A stretch of DNA of 64,000 bases from JBDHTS01 sp044221445 (GTDB lineage Bacteria; Pseudomonadota; Alphaproteobacteria; Micavibrionales; Micavibrionaceae), in the NCBI GenBank assembly GCA_044221445.1, contig JBGAPF010000010.1:1-64000 (forward strand). The letters run 5' to 3'. A program made the position numbers and the translations under genes. A model generated the notes under the pieces. It saw only the letters and a program-made list of their open reading frames with translations, searched no databases and was not told where the DNA came from. Of this stretch, positions 48,228 through 57,084 are shown piece by piece (position 1 is the stretch's first letter; the number at the start of each line of letters is the position of its first letter).

Positions 48228-50966
48228 TTATTCCGTCAGCCGGTTCCACCAGCCTTTTTTCTTCGATACGGGCACTTCGTTGATGCGTTCGTAATCGCGC
48301 GGGGCGGCCGGAGCGTCGTTGGACGCCTGGGCGGCCTCGCGATAGACGGGGGCCGGGGGCTGGGGCGACGCCTCGTAAACCGGGGCGGGTGGCGCCTCGT
48401 TCCATTGCGGCTGCGAAGCCGGCGGCGCGTTTCCAACGCCGTCCATCGCTGCCTGTTCCTGATCTTCCCCGCGTGGCGGGCGGTCGCCGGGGCCACGACG
48501 ATAACGGCCCCGTCCGCCACGGCTGCGGGTGCGGGTGGGGCGGTCGCCTTCCGGACGCTCGCCGCCTTCGCCGATATCCGGCTGCGGCATGTCGGCATTC
48601 ATAAACGGCTGAGGGCCGTCGCTATCGACAGGTACAAAAGGCTGCGCCTCGCCGGGGGCGAACTCACGGGGGCGGCTCTGGAAGTCGCGTCCGCCACGGC
48701 GGCGGCCTCCGCGGCGTCCGCGTCTCGGGCGGCGTTCAAGGCCGTCCTCTCCACGGACAGGCTGGCGATGGCCATCGGCCTGGGGCTGCGTGTCGTTATT
48801 TTCTTCGGCGTTTTCCGCGTCATCCGCGTCGGTGTCGTCATCTTCAGCCGAATCGTCCGCCGTATCGTAATCGACATTGTTTTCCCGGACCGGTTTGGGA
48901 AGCGGGCCTTCGCCCTTGACGGTCTCGATCCGGTAGCTGCCGGTATCGACCGTCTCGTCGGCCTGGACCAGGATGCGGAAACCGTAGCGGCGCTCCAGGT
49001 CGTTCAGCATCTCGCGCTTGTTGTTGAAGATGTAAAAGGCGACGTCGCTGCGCACGTTGAGGATGACTTCCGCCGCGCGGTTGCGCGCGCCTTCTTCCTC
49101 GATGGCGCGCAAAGCGAAGATCGCTGCCGAGTCGACGGTGCGGATGTTGCCCATGCCGCGGCAGTGCGGGCATTTCTCGAACTGCGCCTCGGTCAGGCTG
49201 GGATTCAGGCGCTGGCGCGAGAGTTCCAGCAGGCCGAAAGACGAAATGCGCCCGATCTGGATGCGGGCACGGTCGGTGGACAGCGCCTGTTTCAGGCGTT
49301 CCTCGACCCGGCGGTTGTTGCGCCTGTCTTCCATGTCAATAAAGTCGATAACGACGAGGCCGCCCAGATCGCGCAACCGCAGCTGGCGCGCCACTTCCTC
49401 GGCGGCTTCGAGATTGGTTTTGAGCGCCGTCTCCTCAATGTGCCGTTCCTTGGTGGCGCGGCCCGAGTTGACGTCGATCGAGACAAGAGCCTCGGTCGGA
49501 TTGATGACGAGATATCCGCCGGAACGCAATGTCACCGCCGGTTCGCCCATTTCCTTGATCTGGGCCTCGATCTGGTAACGGTTGAACAGGGGGACCTGGT
49601 CGTCTTTATACTGCTTCACGCGCTTGGCGTGTGACGGGATCATCATCTTCATGAAATCCCGGGCGAATTTGTAGCCGTCGTCGCCGGAGACAAGCACGTC
49701 TTCGATCTCGCTGGTATAGATGTCGCGGATCGAACGGCGGACCAGGTTGCCTTCCTCGTGGATGGCGGCAGGTGCGGTCGATTTCAGGGTGTTGTCGCGG
49801 ATTTCGTCCCACAGGCGCATCAAGTAATCGAGGTCGCGCTTGATTTCCGGCTTGGTGCGGGAAATGCCCGCCGTGCGCATGATCACCGACATGCCTTCCG
49901 GCACCTGAAGTTCGGCGAGGAGTTCGCGCATCCGGCGGCGTTCGGAGAAGTCGGCGATCTTGCGGCTGACGCCGCCGCCCCGCGGAGAATTCGGCATCAG
50001 GACGCAGTAGCGGCCCGGCAGGGACAGGTAGCTCGTGACCGCGGCGCCCTTGTTGCCCCGTTCTTCCTTAGAAACCTGGATCAGCATGATCTGGCCGCGC
50101 TTGACGACTTCCTGGATTTTGTAATGGCGGCGGCTCAAGGGCCGGGCGTGGTGGTCGCTTTCGATCCCGTCCCCGCCGACCAGTTCGACGCGCTGGGCAT
50201 TGGCGGCCATTGACCGCCCGCCGCGTTCGCGGCCCCGTCCGCGCCCCCTGCCACGGTCGCGCCCGCGTCCGCGGTTGCGGCCATTGGACCGCTCGCCTTC
50301 ATTGCCGCCTTCTGCAGCCGGCTGGGCATCGTCGCCTTCTTCCGGCGCCATGCCGTCGGCGGTATTGTCGGCGTCGGCTCCTTCATTAAAATCATGCTCT
50401 TCGTGGGAATCTGCGTCTTCCGGGGATGTTTCTTCATGCTGGTGGCCGTGAAAGGCTGCCGCCTGTTCAGGCTGGATATCATTCGATTCGCTGGCCGGTT
50501 CCGGCTCTTCGGCAGGCTGAGCCCGTCCGCTTTCGAAGCCGGCGCCGCCGATTTCCTCGATCTCGCCACCTTCATCATGGTCGTGATCGTGGTCATGGGA
50601 CTCGTCGCCGGAGGAGGTCGCGCCGCCATGCTCGGCTGCACGGTCTTCTTCTTCCTCCGCGCGGCGGCGGGCCTCCATTTCGGCCTGCTGCTCGGCGATC
50701 AGCGCCTCGCGATCGGCGATGGGAATGCGATAGTAATCTGGATGAATCTCGGAAAACGGCAGGAAGCCGTGGCGGTTGCCGCCGAAATTGACGAAAGCGG
50801 CCTGCAGCGAGGGTTCGACCCGCGTTACCTTGGCAAGGAAGATGCTGCCTTTCAGCTGTTTCCTTACTTTGCTTTCATAGTCGAATTCGATCAGGCGGTT
50901 TCCATCGACGACTGCGACCCGCGTTTCTTCGGCGTGGGTTGCATCGATCAACATTCTTTTGGTCAT
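48228..50966 (-). CDS. rne: Ribonuclease E
   Basis: The 912-residue endonuclease starts at MTKRMLIDATHAEETRVAVV after GGGAG. The S1 domain (about 35-90 and 279-330) is split by an insertion of roughly 187 residues. That insertion has an acidic His/Asp repeat (HDHDHDHDEGG) and an Arg/Gly-rich block (RGRGRDRGRGRGRGRERGG). The 5'-sensor and DNase I-like catalytic regions follow, with catalytic aspartates in VSIDVNSGRAT and VIDFIDMEDRRN, and the zinc link CPHCRGMG. The C-terminal 220 residues are disordered and Arg/Pro-rich, and likely hold the degradosome and RNA-binding sites. It makes the main cuts in mRNA decay and rRNA/tRNA processing. Confidence 0.95.
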   Translation of the reverse strand: MTKRMLIDATHAEETRVAVVDGNRLIEFDYESKVRKQLKGSIFLAKVTRVEPSLQAAFVNFGGNRHGFLPFSEIHPDYYRIPIADREALIAEQQAEMEARRRAEEEEDRAAEHGGATSSGDESHDHDHDHDEGGEIEEIGGAGFESGRAQPAEEPEPASESNDIQPEQAAAFHGHQHEETSPEDADSHEEHDFNEGADADNTADGMAPEEGDDAQPAAEGGNEGERSNGRNRGRGRDRGRGRGRGRERGGRSMAANAQRVELVGGDGIESDHHARPLSRRHYKIQEVVKRGQIMLIQVSKEERGNKGAAVTSYLSLPGRYCVLMPNSPRGGGVSRKIADFSERRRMRELLAELQVPEGMSVIMRTAGISRTKPEIKRDLDYLMRLWDEIRDNTLKSTAPAAIHEEGNLVRRSIRDIYTSEIEDVLVSGDDGYKFARDFMKMMIPSHAKRVKQYKDDQVPLFNRYQIEAQIKEMGEPAVTLRSGGYLVINPTEALVSIDVNSGRATKERHIEETALKTNLEAAEEVARQLRLRDLGGLVVIDFIDMEDRRNNRRVEERLKQALSTDRARIQIGRISSFGLLELSRQRLNPSLTEAQFEKCPHCRGMGNIRTVDSAAIFALRAIEEEGARNRAAEVILNVRSDVAFYIFNNKREMLNDLERRYGFRILVQADETVDTGSYRIETVKGEGPLPKPVRENNVDYDTADDSAEDDDTDADDAENAEENNDTQPQADGHRQPVRGEDGLERRPRRGRRGGRRRGGRDFQSRPREFAPGEAQPFVPVDSDGPQPFMNADMPQPDIGEGGERPEGDRPTRTRSRGGRGRYRRGPGDRPPRGEDQEQAAMDGVGNAPPASQPQWNEAPPAPVYEASPQPPAPVYREAAQASNDAPAAPRDYERINEVPVSKKKGWWNRLTE

Positions 50967-51299
50967 GTCATAACTCCCGACGTGCCGCAGCCTGCCCCTT
51001 CCGGCCTGCGACAAGGCTGGAAAACGGCGCAAGACACGTCATCTCTTGCGGTTAATACTGATGTGAGGTCCCGGCCCGGTGGGTCTGTCAAAGACACCGA
51101 TCGATTTGTCCGCCCGGCGCAATGTCAGCACGGGAAACAGGACCTTTCATCTTCCGGCGGGCTAGCGAAACCTGATACATATTAGAGCAACCGAAATGCT
51201 AAAGCCCGTCGGGTCGCATTTCAGACAATACAGTCTGCGACATCGGATAACAACTAAAAAATCCACCAGTGCGTTTCAGGCATATGACAACAAAATCCG
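50967..51299 (-). promoter_or_regulatory. Long non-coding leader region of rne with tandem hairpins
   Basis: No gene is seen in these 333 bases. Read on the minus strand they form the presumed 5' untranslated region of rne. Two adjacent hairpins are visible: 51193-51222 (GAAATGC/GCATTTC, with an inner GCCC/GGGT) and 51222-51237 (CAGAC/GTCTG, 6-base loop). RNase E commonly controls its own mRNA by cutting a structured leader, and these could be such elements. I cannot place the promoter with confidence. Confidence 0.45.
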
Positions 51300-52637
51300 T
51301 TACGCTGCCTTGCGCAGGCGCGCTATGTAGAACCCGTCCATGCCACCCAGAGCCGCCATATGGAAAGGAAAGACGCGCACATCGCCGTCAGGGGTGATCA
51401 GCGAATCCATGCCGCCGATTTCCCCGGCCAGGATCGGCATACGGGATACCGGAGCCCCGGTCGACAGAAGGTTTTCGATCTGGCGCTCGCCTTCATCCTT
51501 CTGCAGCGAACAGGTGCAATAGATCAGGATGCCGCCGGGCGCCAACATCCGCACCGCCTGGGCAAGAAGGCGGGCCTGCACTTCCATCAACCCCTGCATG
51601 TCCTGCGGTGTTTTCAGATGCAGGACATCCGGGTTGCGGCGGATGGTGCCGGTCGCCGTGCAGGGGGCATCGAGCAGGATGAAGGGTGCCGGCTCTTTCG
51701 GCATCCAGGACGCGGCATCGGCCGTCTCGACGATCACATTGTCCTGAAAACGGAGCCTGGCCATATTGGCTTCGAGACGCCGGAGCCTTTTACCCGACCG
51801 GTCGATCGCCGTTACCTGCGCACCCATCGCCGCCAGCTGCGCTGTCTTTCCGCCGGGGGCCGCACAGAGATCGAGGACAGGCCGCTCACGCACATTTCCG
51901 AACAGGGTGGATGGTAAAGCCGCCGCCGCATCCTGCACCCACCACATGCCGTCTTCGAAACCGGGGAGATCCTGGATCATGCCCCCGGACTGCCGCCGCA
52001 ATGTGCCTGACGGAAGGATGGACGCTTGAAGCGTTTCGGCCCAGAAAGATTGGTCCGGACTGTTTCGTATCGCAATGTCCAATGGCGCTTCTGCTAGGCT
52101 TGCGACAGAGATCGCTTCTGAGGCCTCTAATCCGTAATCGTTCGCCCATTGCCCGCGAAGCCATGCCGGAACATTCAGAGACGCGGCGTCCTGGACATTC
52201 ATCCATGCCCGGCCCTCACGGGTCGCATGGCGCAAAACCGCATTGATAAATCCGCCCTGACGGGCAAGAGAAACGGACTCGCCGAGGCGCACAGACGTAT
52301 CGACGGCGGCATAGTCGGGAACGTCCATAAACAGAATCTGGGCGATGCCGATGCGAAGAAGATGATGCAGCAGGACAGGAGTTGGCGCATCCATACGTCC
52401 GCTTGCGCGGTACAATATGTCATCTATCTGGCCGAGACGACGGAGCGTCGTCGTGGCGAGCATCCGGGCAAAGGCGCGGTCCCGGGCTGGCAGAGACGCC
52501 ATAGTCTGAAGCGCCTGGTCCCAGGCCAGATCAAAATTATGGCGGCGCGTCAGGACACTGTCCACCACCATCAGGGCGGCGTGACGGGCAGCGAGCATAT
52601 CGGATAAGGCCTGGGTGGCGGGTGCCGGGCCGGTCAC
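51300..52637 (-). CDS. rsmB: 16S rRNA (cytosine-967 C5)-methyltransferase RsmB
   Basis: A 445-residue enzyme. The N-terminal NusB-like helical domain (residues 10-140, LDMLAARHAALMVVDSVLT-like start, LRIGIAQILFMDVPDYAAVD) precedes the methyltransferase domain. The latter has PVLDLCAAPGGKTAQLAAMG (motif I), ILLDAPCTATGTIRRNPDVL with the first catalytic cysteine region, and GGILIYCTCSLQKDEGERQI with the nucleophile cysteine. It methylates C967 of 16S rRNA. Its start overlaps the stop of the chorismate mutase gene by 4 bases. Confidence 0.93.
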   Translation of the reverse strand: MTGPAPATQALSDMLAARHAALMVVDSVLTRRHNFDLAWDQALQTMASLPARDRAFARMLATTTLRRLGQIDDILYRASGRMDAPTPVLLHHLLRIGIAQILFMDVPDYAAVDTSVRLGESVSLARQGGFINAVLRHATREGRAWMNVQDAASLNVPAWLRGQWANDYGLEASEAISVASLAEAPLDIAIRNSPDQSFWAETLQASILPSGTLRRQSGGMIQDLPGFEDGMWWVQDAAAALPSTLFGNVRERPVLDLCAAPGGKTAQLAAMGAQVTAIDRSGKRLRRLEANMARLRFQDNVIVETADAASWMPKEPAPFILLDAPCTATGTIRRNPDVLHLKTPQDMQGLMEVQARLLAQAVRMLAPGGILIYCTCSLQKDEGERQIENLLSTGAPVSRMPILAGEIGGMDSLITPDGDVRVFPFHMAALGGMDGFYIARLRKAA

Positions 52638-52954
52638 GGGGCGGCACCTTTCCGGTTCCGGCGGGCGAGGCCGTCCATGATGCTTTGTTCAAGGCCGCAG
52701 CTATAGGCGATCAGCTCTTTGTAGATACGCCGCACCGTTTCGGGATCGATCCCTTTTGCCTTGGCCCGTTCCGCCGCGCGTTCCCGCACGGCATCGACCC
52801 TGTCCTGAAGCACGGCGGGAATACCTTCATGATATTTGACGTCCGCCACTTCACGAATGACGGCGGCGCGTTCGACAAGCAGATCGACGATCCGGTCGTC
52901 GATCGCGTCGATACGGCTGCGGTACGGTTTCATAATTTCGGGGATGTCGCCCAT
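52634..52954 (-). CDS. AroQ-type chorismate mutase
   Basis: A 106-residue all-helical mutase. Catalytic residues of the AroQ class are recognisable: R in YRSRIDAIDDRIVDLLVERA, R and K in VIREVADVKYHEGIP, and a later RVDAVRERAAERAKAKG with ETVRRIYKELI. It converts chorismate to prephenate, the substrate of the PheA dehydratase at 24.2 kb. The ATG at 52954 gives the usual family length; the longer frame to 52993 is not needed. Confidence 0.88.
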   Translation of the reverse strand: MGDIPEIMKPYRSRIDAIDDRIVDLLVERAAVIREVADVKYHEGIPAVLQDRVDAVRERAAERAKAKGIDPETVRRIYKELIAYSCGLEQSIMDGLARRNRKGAAP

Positions 52955-53011
52955 GCCCGGGAAACTACCATTGCAGGGCTTGCGAATAAACAAAAAACAG
53001 GCCGTCGCCCT

Positions 53012-53224
53012 TTAGTGCCTTTCTTCAGGCGGCGTGATCAGTTCATAGCTTGCCTGGACCTCCGCCCCCAGAAGGCTGGCCAGCCGTTGCAGAGTCGCCG
53101 CCCCGTTTTCGTCGATCCCAAGCCCTTGCTCGCGGCATAGAAAAAGGACAGCCTGGATGTGACTTACATAATTGCGGCACCGCTCCAGAGCCAGTTTGCT
53201 GCATACAATGGCACTATCCTTCAT
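53012..53224 (-). CDS. Hypothetical small protein (70 aa), divergent from XRE regulator
   Basis: The ATG at 53224 follows AAGGGGGAG at good spacing. The helical product (MKDSAIVCSKLALERCRNYV ... SLLGAEVQASYELITPPEER) has three cysteines and no membrane segment. No family is recognised. It shares an AT-rich intergenic region (53225-53354) with repeated AAAATTCAA sequences with the XRE regulator gene, so the two may be regulated together. Confidence 0.65.
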   Translation of the reverse strand: MKDSAIVCSKLALERCRNYVSHIQAVLFLCREQGLGIDENGAATLQRLASLLGAEVQASYELITPPEERH

Positions 53225-53250
53225 CGTGTCTCCCCCTTTTAATCTGTACA

Positions 53251-53335
53251 AAAATTCAATTATGTCGTAATTATAGTCAACACCGCATACGTCTGCAAAC
53301 TAAATTTTACTAAAATTCAATTTTCTTTGAATTTT
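53251..53335. promoter_or_regulatory. AAAATTCAA repeats between divergent genes, candidate XRE operators
   Basis: AAAATTCAA (53312-53320) and TTGAATTTT (53327-53335) form a perfect 9-bp inverted repeat around 6 bases, 19 bases before the regulator start. A further AAAATTCAAT lies at 53251-53260, near the start of the divergent gene. Repeated sites at both promoters fit autoregulation by the XRE protein. Confidence 0.5.
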
Positions 53336-53354
53336 ATTCAAAAACAGGAGTCGC

Positions 53355-53987
53355 ATGATCACACGAGAACAATGCAGGGCCGCCCGCGGCCTTCTGGGCT
53401 GGACGCAGCAGGACCTGGCCGATAATGCCGGAATGTCCAAAACCGCCGTAAACAATTACGAGCGAGGGATGCATGACATCCGCGCCGACTCGCTGACGGC
53501 GATCCGCGATGCCTTTGAGCGGTTCGATATTGAGTTCGTCGGCGATTACGGCGTCCAGCAGCGCCGCGACACAGTGAAAATCCTGCGCGGCGAAGACGCC
53601 CTACCCCTGCTCTGGGACGACATCTTCGAGAGCCTAAAAGGTAAGGGCGGGGAAGTACTGATCGCCAATCTCGACGAAAGGCGGTCGGAAGGCGACCATC
53701 CCGATCAGCTGGCCCAGCATCTAAAGCGCCTTAAGGCGCACGGCATAACGGAACGGCTGCTGGTCTGCGAGGGGGACACTTATTTCCTGCAGCCTGCATC
53801 TTGCTACCGCTGGTTGCCAAAAGAAGTATATGAAGCCAGCATGACCTCTTTTATATACAGCGATAAAATGGCGCTTCAGCTATGGCGCGAATCCATGATT
53901 ATCCTTGTCCAGAGCCCTGCGGCCCATAATGCTGAAAAACAAAGGTTCGAGTTTCTGTGGCGATCATCACGCCCTGCGGTTGTATGA
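53355..53987 (+). CDS. XRE-family transcriptional regulator with extra C-terminal domain
   Basis: A 210-residue protein. Residues 1-60 are a Cro/CI-type helix-turn-helix (ITREQCRAARGLLGWTQQDL ADNAGMSKTAVNNYERG). The C-terminal 140 residues (DALPLLWDDIFESLKGKGGE VLIANLDERRSEGD ... TERLLVCEGDTYFLQPASCY RWLP ...) form an unassigned alpha/beta domain that could sense a ligand. CAGGAG precedes ATG 53355. The gene is followed by a GTTGT-GCAT-ACAAC palindrome and then the transferase-like gene at 54051, possibly a target. Confidence 0.85.
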   Translation: MITREQCRAARGLLGWTQQDLADNAGMSKTAVNNYERGMHDIRADSLTAIRDAFERFDIEFVGDYGVQQRRDTVKILRGEDALPLLWDDIFESLKGKGGEVLIANLDERRSEGDHPDQLAQHLKRLKAHGITERLLVCEGDTYFLQPASCYRWLPKEVYEASMTSFIYSDKMALQLWRESMIILVQSPAAHNAEKQRFEFLWRSSRPAVV

Positions 53988-54002
53988 TTTCATCTAATTT
54001 TT

Positions 54003-54016
54003 GTTGTGCATACAAC
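54003..54016. promoter_or_regulatory. Short palindrome upstream of the transferase-like gene
   Basis: GTTGT (54003-54007) and ACAAC (54012-54016) flank GCAT. CATACAAC (54009-54016) is also complementary to GTTGTATG at the end of the XRE gene (53979-53986), so a larger hairpin is possible. It lies 35 bases before ATG 54051. Confidence 0.35.
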
Positions 54017-54050
54017 TTAAAGTCGCATATCCTTTTCTTTGTAAAGGATT

Positions 54051-55037
54051 ATGCTTTTGGACAACGGGTATCTCTATGAAACATTCAATACGCTGCTGCG
54101 CAAGCCAGGCGTGGCACGTGACGATACATACCTGAACGCTCCGCTCTACTATATGCTGACCGGGCGCGGGAACGTGCGGATCCATGAGGGTTATGGCGCG
54201 GTGATGGCGGTCTGCCCCCATCCGCATCTGCGCGACCGCCTGCTTGTTTTTCCCGAAATCGGACCGGGGCGCGGACGGCTGGCGGCCAGTGTCCTGTCCG
54301 AGCTGAACGTTCCGGAGGGAGGTGTGCAGCTGGCGCGATTTGGCGATACGGACTTGGCAGCGCTGAAGGACGCCCTGTCGATGCGCAACAGCAACCGCAT
54401 CGATACCGTGGCGAGGATCGAAGAATCCCACCTCGACTGGCGCTATCCCGTCCATCTGCTCGATACGGCGCTGGTTTCAGCCATGGACGGCAGCGCCTTT
54501 CTTAAAATCCGCAATAAGTGCCGCAAGGTCGAGAGCGACGTCGATATCCAGGACCTAAGCGCGCCGGGTGCCATGAAGGCGATGCGCGCCGCGCAGAAAT
54601 ACTGGGAAGGCAGCATGATGATGCGCGGTCACGACGCGGAAGATATTTCGGGTTATTACGCCACGCTGTTCGCGATAGTGTCCGAGTGGCCGCACTTGTT
54701 TGGAGGTCTTGTGTTTCTGCAGGGCAGGCGTCCGGTCGGCTTCACTCTGTACGACACGCCGTTCAACGGCACGGCCAACTTGCTGGCCAATTTAAGTGAC
54801 GCTTCGGTCGCGGGCCTGGCCGACCACCAGGTCGTGTCCACCTGCCGCGCGCTTGCCGCCCGTGGAGTCGGCTCCCTGAATTTCGGCGGTTCGGAGACGG
54901 AATCGCTCGACCTGTTCAAACGCAAGTTCATGCCGCACAAGACCGTGACCATCTTCTCCGCCGAACCCCGCTACGCCGCCCAGCGCGACATGCATGTCCG
55001 GTCGGGCATGCTCCAAGCAAGCTTCGCGCCCGCCTGA
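54051..55037 (+). CDS. GNAT/FemAB-like protein related to DUF2156 lysyltransferase domains
   Basis: This 328-residue soluble protein shows features of the acyl-transferase domain found in phosphatidylglycerol lysyltransferases and DUF2156 proteins: FLKIRNKCRKVESDVDIQDL in the middle, and GGLVFLQGRRPVGFTLYDTP, ANLSDASVAGLADHQVVSTC and GSLNFGGSETESLDLFKRKF in the C-terminal fold. There is no membrane flippase part. Substrate is unknown; transfer of an amino acid from aminoacyl-tRNA to lipid, peptide or protein is the usual theme. AAAGGA precedes ATG 54051. It may be controlled by the adjacent XRE regulator. Confidence 0.65.
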   Translation: MLLDNGYLYETFNTLLRKPGVARDDTYLNAPLYYMLTGRGNVRIHEGYGAVMAVCPHPHLRDRLLVFPEIGPGRGRLAASVLSELNVPEGGVQLARFGDTDLAALKDALSMRNSNRIDTVARIEESHLDWRYPVHLLDTALVSAMDGSAFLKIRNKCRKVESDVDIQDLSAPGAMKAMRAAQKYWEGSMMMRGHDAEDISGYYATLFAIVSEWPHLFGGLVFLQGRRPVGFTLYDTPFNGTANLLANLSDASVAGLADHQVVSTCRALAARGVGSLNFGGSETESLDLFKRKFMPHKTVTIFSAEPRYAAQRDMHVRSGMLQASFAPA

Positions 55038-55062
55038 AATCGACCGCCGCCGCTTGCACCTC

Positions 55063-55839
55063 CTATGTGGCGGCGTTATCTTCGCCGTCATACAGCGTTG
55101 CGGCGTCTTCGGCGAACGGGACCACGGTCGGGACCGGCGCCTGGAGCGCCGCGCGCTGCCGGTCGCGATAGCGGTCGAGCAGATCTATATCGGCGACGGC
55201 AATGCCGCGGATCACGCACCAAGCGGCAACCGCCGCCAGGACGTGCCAGATGAAGTGCGTACCCGTCTTTATACCCGCTTCGCAGGCAGGCAGATCCAGG
55301 CTCAGGACCAGGAACCCGCCAGCCAGCCAGAACGCCGAAATCATCAGGTACAGCCCGGCATTGCTGCGCCTTGCGACCGCGGACCAGAGACCGGATCCGA
55401 GAAGAAGCGCCATCAGGGGAAGAAGCGGCAGGGCGTCGGGCGCGATCCACATCGAATCGAGGCGCATGACGGCGCAGAGGAGCAGCAGGACCGGAACCGC
55501 GGGCAGGCACATCCAGAGCGGCCAGTAGAAAACGAAGCGCAGGACAAGGAAGACGAGCGTCGCGACGAGGGCCGCCGAGACGGCGATGTCCGCCTCCAGT
55601 ATCAGGGCGTTCATGTCCGAATGCCACAGGACGCCGCAGGTGGCGATCAGGAACAGCAGGAAAGTGAGAATCCACCCGGCGCCGCGCGGCAGGTCGCGGC
55701 GCTGGCCGAACACCAGCCCGGCGACGAAGATCATCGCGACATGGCTGTAGACGTTCAGCGGCTGGTCCGGATGGTGCCAGAAGACATATTCGCAATAGTG
55801 CGGAAAGGCGGGGGCGATCAGCCCGGCCGGCAGCATCAT
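55063..55839 (-). CDS. Ceramidase-like CREST-family membrane hydrolase
   Basis: A 258-residue protein with about seven membrane helices. It has the layout of alkaline ceramidases and the wider CREST superfamily: HYCEYVFWHHPDQPLNVYSH near the N terminus, CGVLWHSDMN in the middle and KTGTHFIWHVLAAVAAWCVI near the C terminus. The His, Ser and Asp residues in these motifs form the zinc site in characterised members. It may hydrolyse a lipid amide, possibly a sphingolipid or ornithine lipid. Its start overlaps the xthA stop by 4 bases. Confidence 0.78.
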   Translation of the reverse strand: MMLPAGLIAPAFPHYCEYVFWHHPDQPLNVYSHVAMIFVAGLVFGQRRDLPRGAGWILTFLLFLIATCGVLWHSDMNALILEADIAVSAALVATLVFLVLRFVFYWPLWMCLPAVPVLLLLCAVMRLDSMWIAPDALPLLPLMALLLGSGLWSAVARRSNAGLYLMISAFWLAGGFLVLSLDLPACEAGIKTGTHFIWHVLAAVAAWCVIRGIAVADIDLLDRYRDRQRAALQAPVPTVVPFAEDAATLYDGEDNAAT

Positions 55840-56648
55840 GGCGGGAACTCCAGATCGACCAGAACGGGGACGTGGTCGCTGGGGCTGTCCCAGTCCCGGG
55901 TCTCGGCGAAAATGCGGTGGCTTTTCAGGTGGGGCATAAGGGGACGGGTTATCCAGATATGGTCGAGGCGGCGGCCGCGGTTGGACTTTTTCCAGTCGCG
56001 GTTACGATAGGACCACCAAGTATAACACTTTTCTTGGGCCGGAACGAAGTGCCGAATTGCATCCTGCCAGTCCAGCGATTTCTGCATCCGTGACAGTTTC
56101 TCCACCTCGACGGGCGTGTGGGATACCACGGTCAGGAGCTGCTTGTGCGACCAGACGTCGTGTTCCAGTGGCGCGATGTTGAAATCGCCGAGGACGACCA
56201 GCGGATGGTCCGGACTATATGTCTTTGCGAACCATTCCGTCATCTCGTCGACGAAGGCTAGTTTGTGCGCGAACTTGTCGTTGACGGCGGGGTCCGGTTC
56301 GTCGCCGCCCGCTGGGATATAAAGGCAGTGGATCTCGATAGGCCGGGCAAGGCCGGGCCGTTCCACGCAGACCGCGACATGGCGGCAATCCTCGCGCCCC
56401 GCGCGATGGTGGATGTCGGTCGAGACGAACGGGAAGCGCGACAGGATGGCGACGCCGTTATAGCCTTTCATGCCGTGCATATGGATATGGTCATAGCCTG
56501 CTTCGCGGAACGTTTGCGCGGGGAAGAATTCGTCTGGGGTCTTGGTTTCCTGCAGGCAGATGACGTCGGGCGCCGTTTCCAGGATCACACGCTGCACCAG
56601 GGGGGCGCGAAGGCGGACGGAGTTGATGTTCCAGGTGAGGAGGCGCAT
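55836..56648 (-). CDS. xthA: Exodeoxyribonuclease III (AP endonuclease)
   Basis: A 270-residue endonuclease/exonuclease/phosphatase-fold enzyme of base-excision repair. Motifs in order: LTWNINSVRLR, VICLQETKTPDEFFP (metal-binding Glu), LVVLGDFNIAPLEHDVW, RLDHIWITRPL and the ending SDHVPVLVDLEF with the catalytic Asp-His. It cuts 5' to abasic sites and trims 3' blocked ends. The start at 56648 (MRLLTWNINSVR) is the usual one for the family. Confidence 0.94.
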   Translation of the reverse strand: MRLLTWNINSVRLRAPLVQRVILETAPDVICLQETKTPDEFFPAQTFREAGYDHIHMHGMKGYNGVAILSRFPFVSTDIHHRAGREDCRHVAVCVERPGLARPIEIHCLYIPAGGDEPDPAVNDKFAHKLAFVDEMTEWFAKTYSPDHPLVVLGDFNIAPLEHDVWSHKQLLTVVSHTPVEVEKLSRMQKSLDWQDAIRHFVPAQEKCYTWWSYRNRDWKKSNRGRRLDHIWITRPLMPHLKSHRIFAETRDWDSPSDHVPVLVDLEFPP

Positions 56649-56755
56649 GACAAAAACACTAAAGAACGGAGCGAATCAAACCCGAAATCCTTAGCATAAA
56701 AAACGCCGCCAGGGAAAACCGCTTCGCTTGGGAAGCTTAATATGGAAGGTTCGCC

Positions 56756-57079
56756 CTACATCGGCAGCTTGAAATCGGCGGGCAGGCCCATCTCCTGCAT
56801 CATCTTGCGGGTTTCCTCGGCCATGGTCTCGTCGGCGCGGGCCTTTGCGGCGTTGATGGCCGCGACGACCAGGTCTTCCAGCGTCTCGCGGTCGGCGGGA
56901 TTGATGAGGCCGGGGTCTATCTTGATGCCGCGCATTTCGCCCTTGCAGGTTATGGTCGCCACGACCATGCCGCCGCCGGACTGGCCGGTGACTTCGATGC
57001 CGCCCAGTTTCGCCTGCATCTCCTGCATGCGCTGCTGCATCTGCTGCGCCTGCTTCATCATGTTTTGGATGTTCATCAT
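56756..57079 (-). CDS. ybaB: YbaB/EbfC nucleoid-associated protein
   Basis: A 107-residue DNA-binding protein (MMNIQNMMKQAQQMQQRMQE ... VEVTGQSGGGMVVATITCKG-like core ... EDLVVAAINAAKARADETMA EE). YbaB dimers bind DNA and affect nucleoid structure. A start at 57079 or 57076 follows AAGGAC and gives family length; the long frame to 57247 overlaps dnaX. It is 5 bases after dnaX. The usual third partner, recR, is elsewhere (7.2 kb). Confidence 0.92.
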   Translation of the reverse strand: MMNIQNMMKQAQQMQQRMQEMQAKLGGIEVTGQSGGGMVVATITCKGEMRGIKIDPGLINPADRETLEDLVVAAINAAKARADETMAEETRKMMQEMGLPADFKLPM

Positions 57080-57084
57080 GGGGT

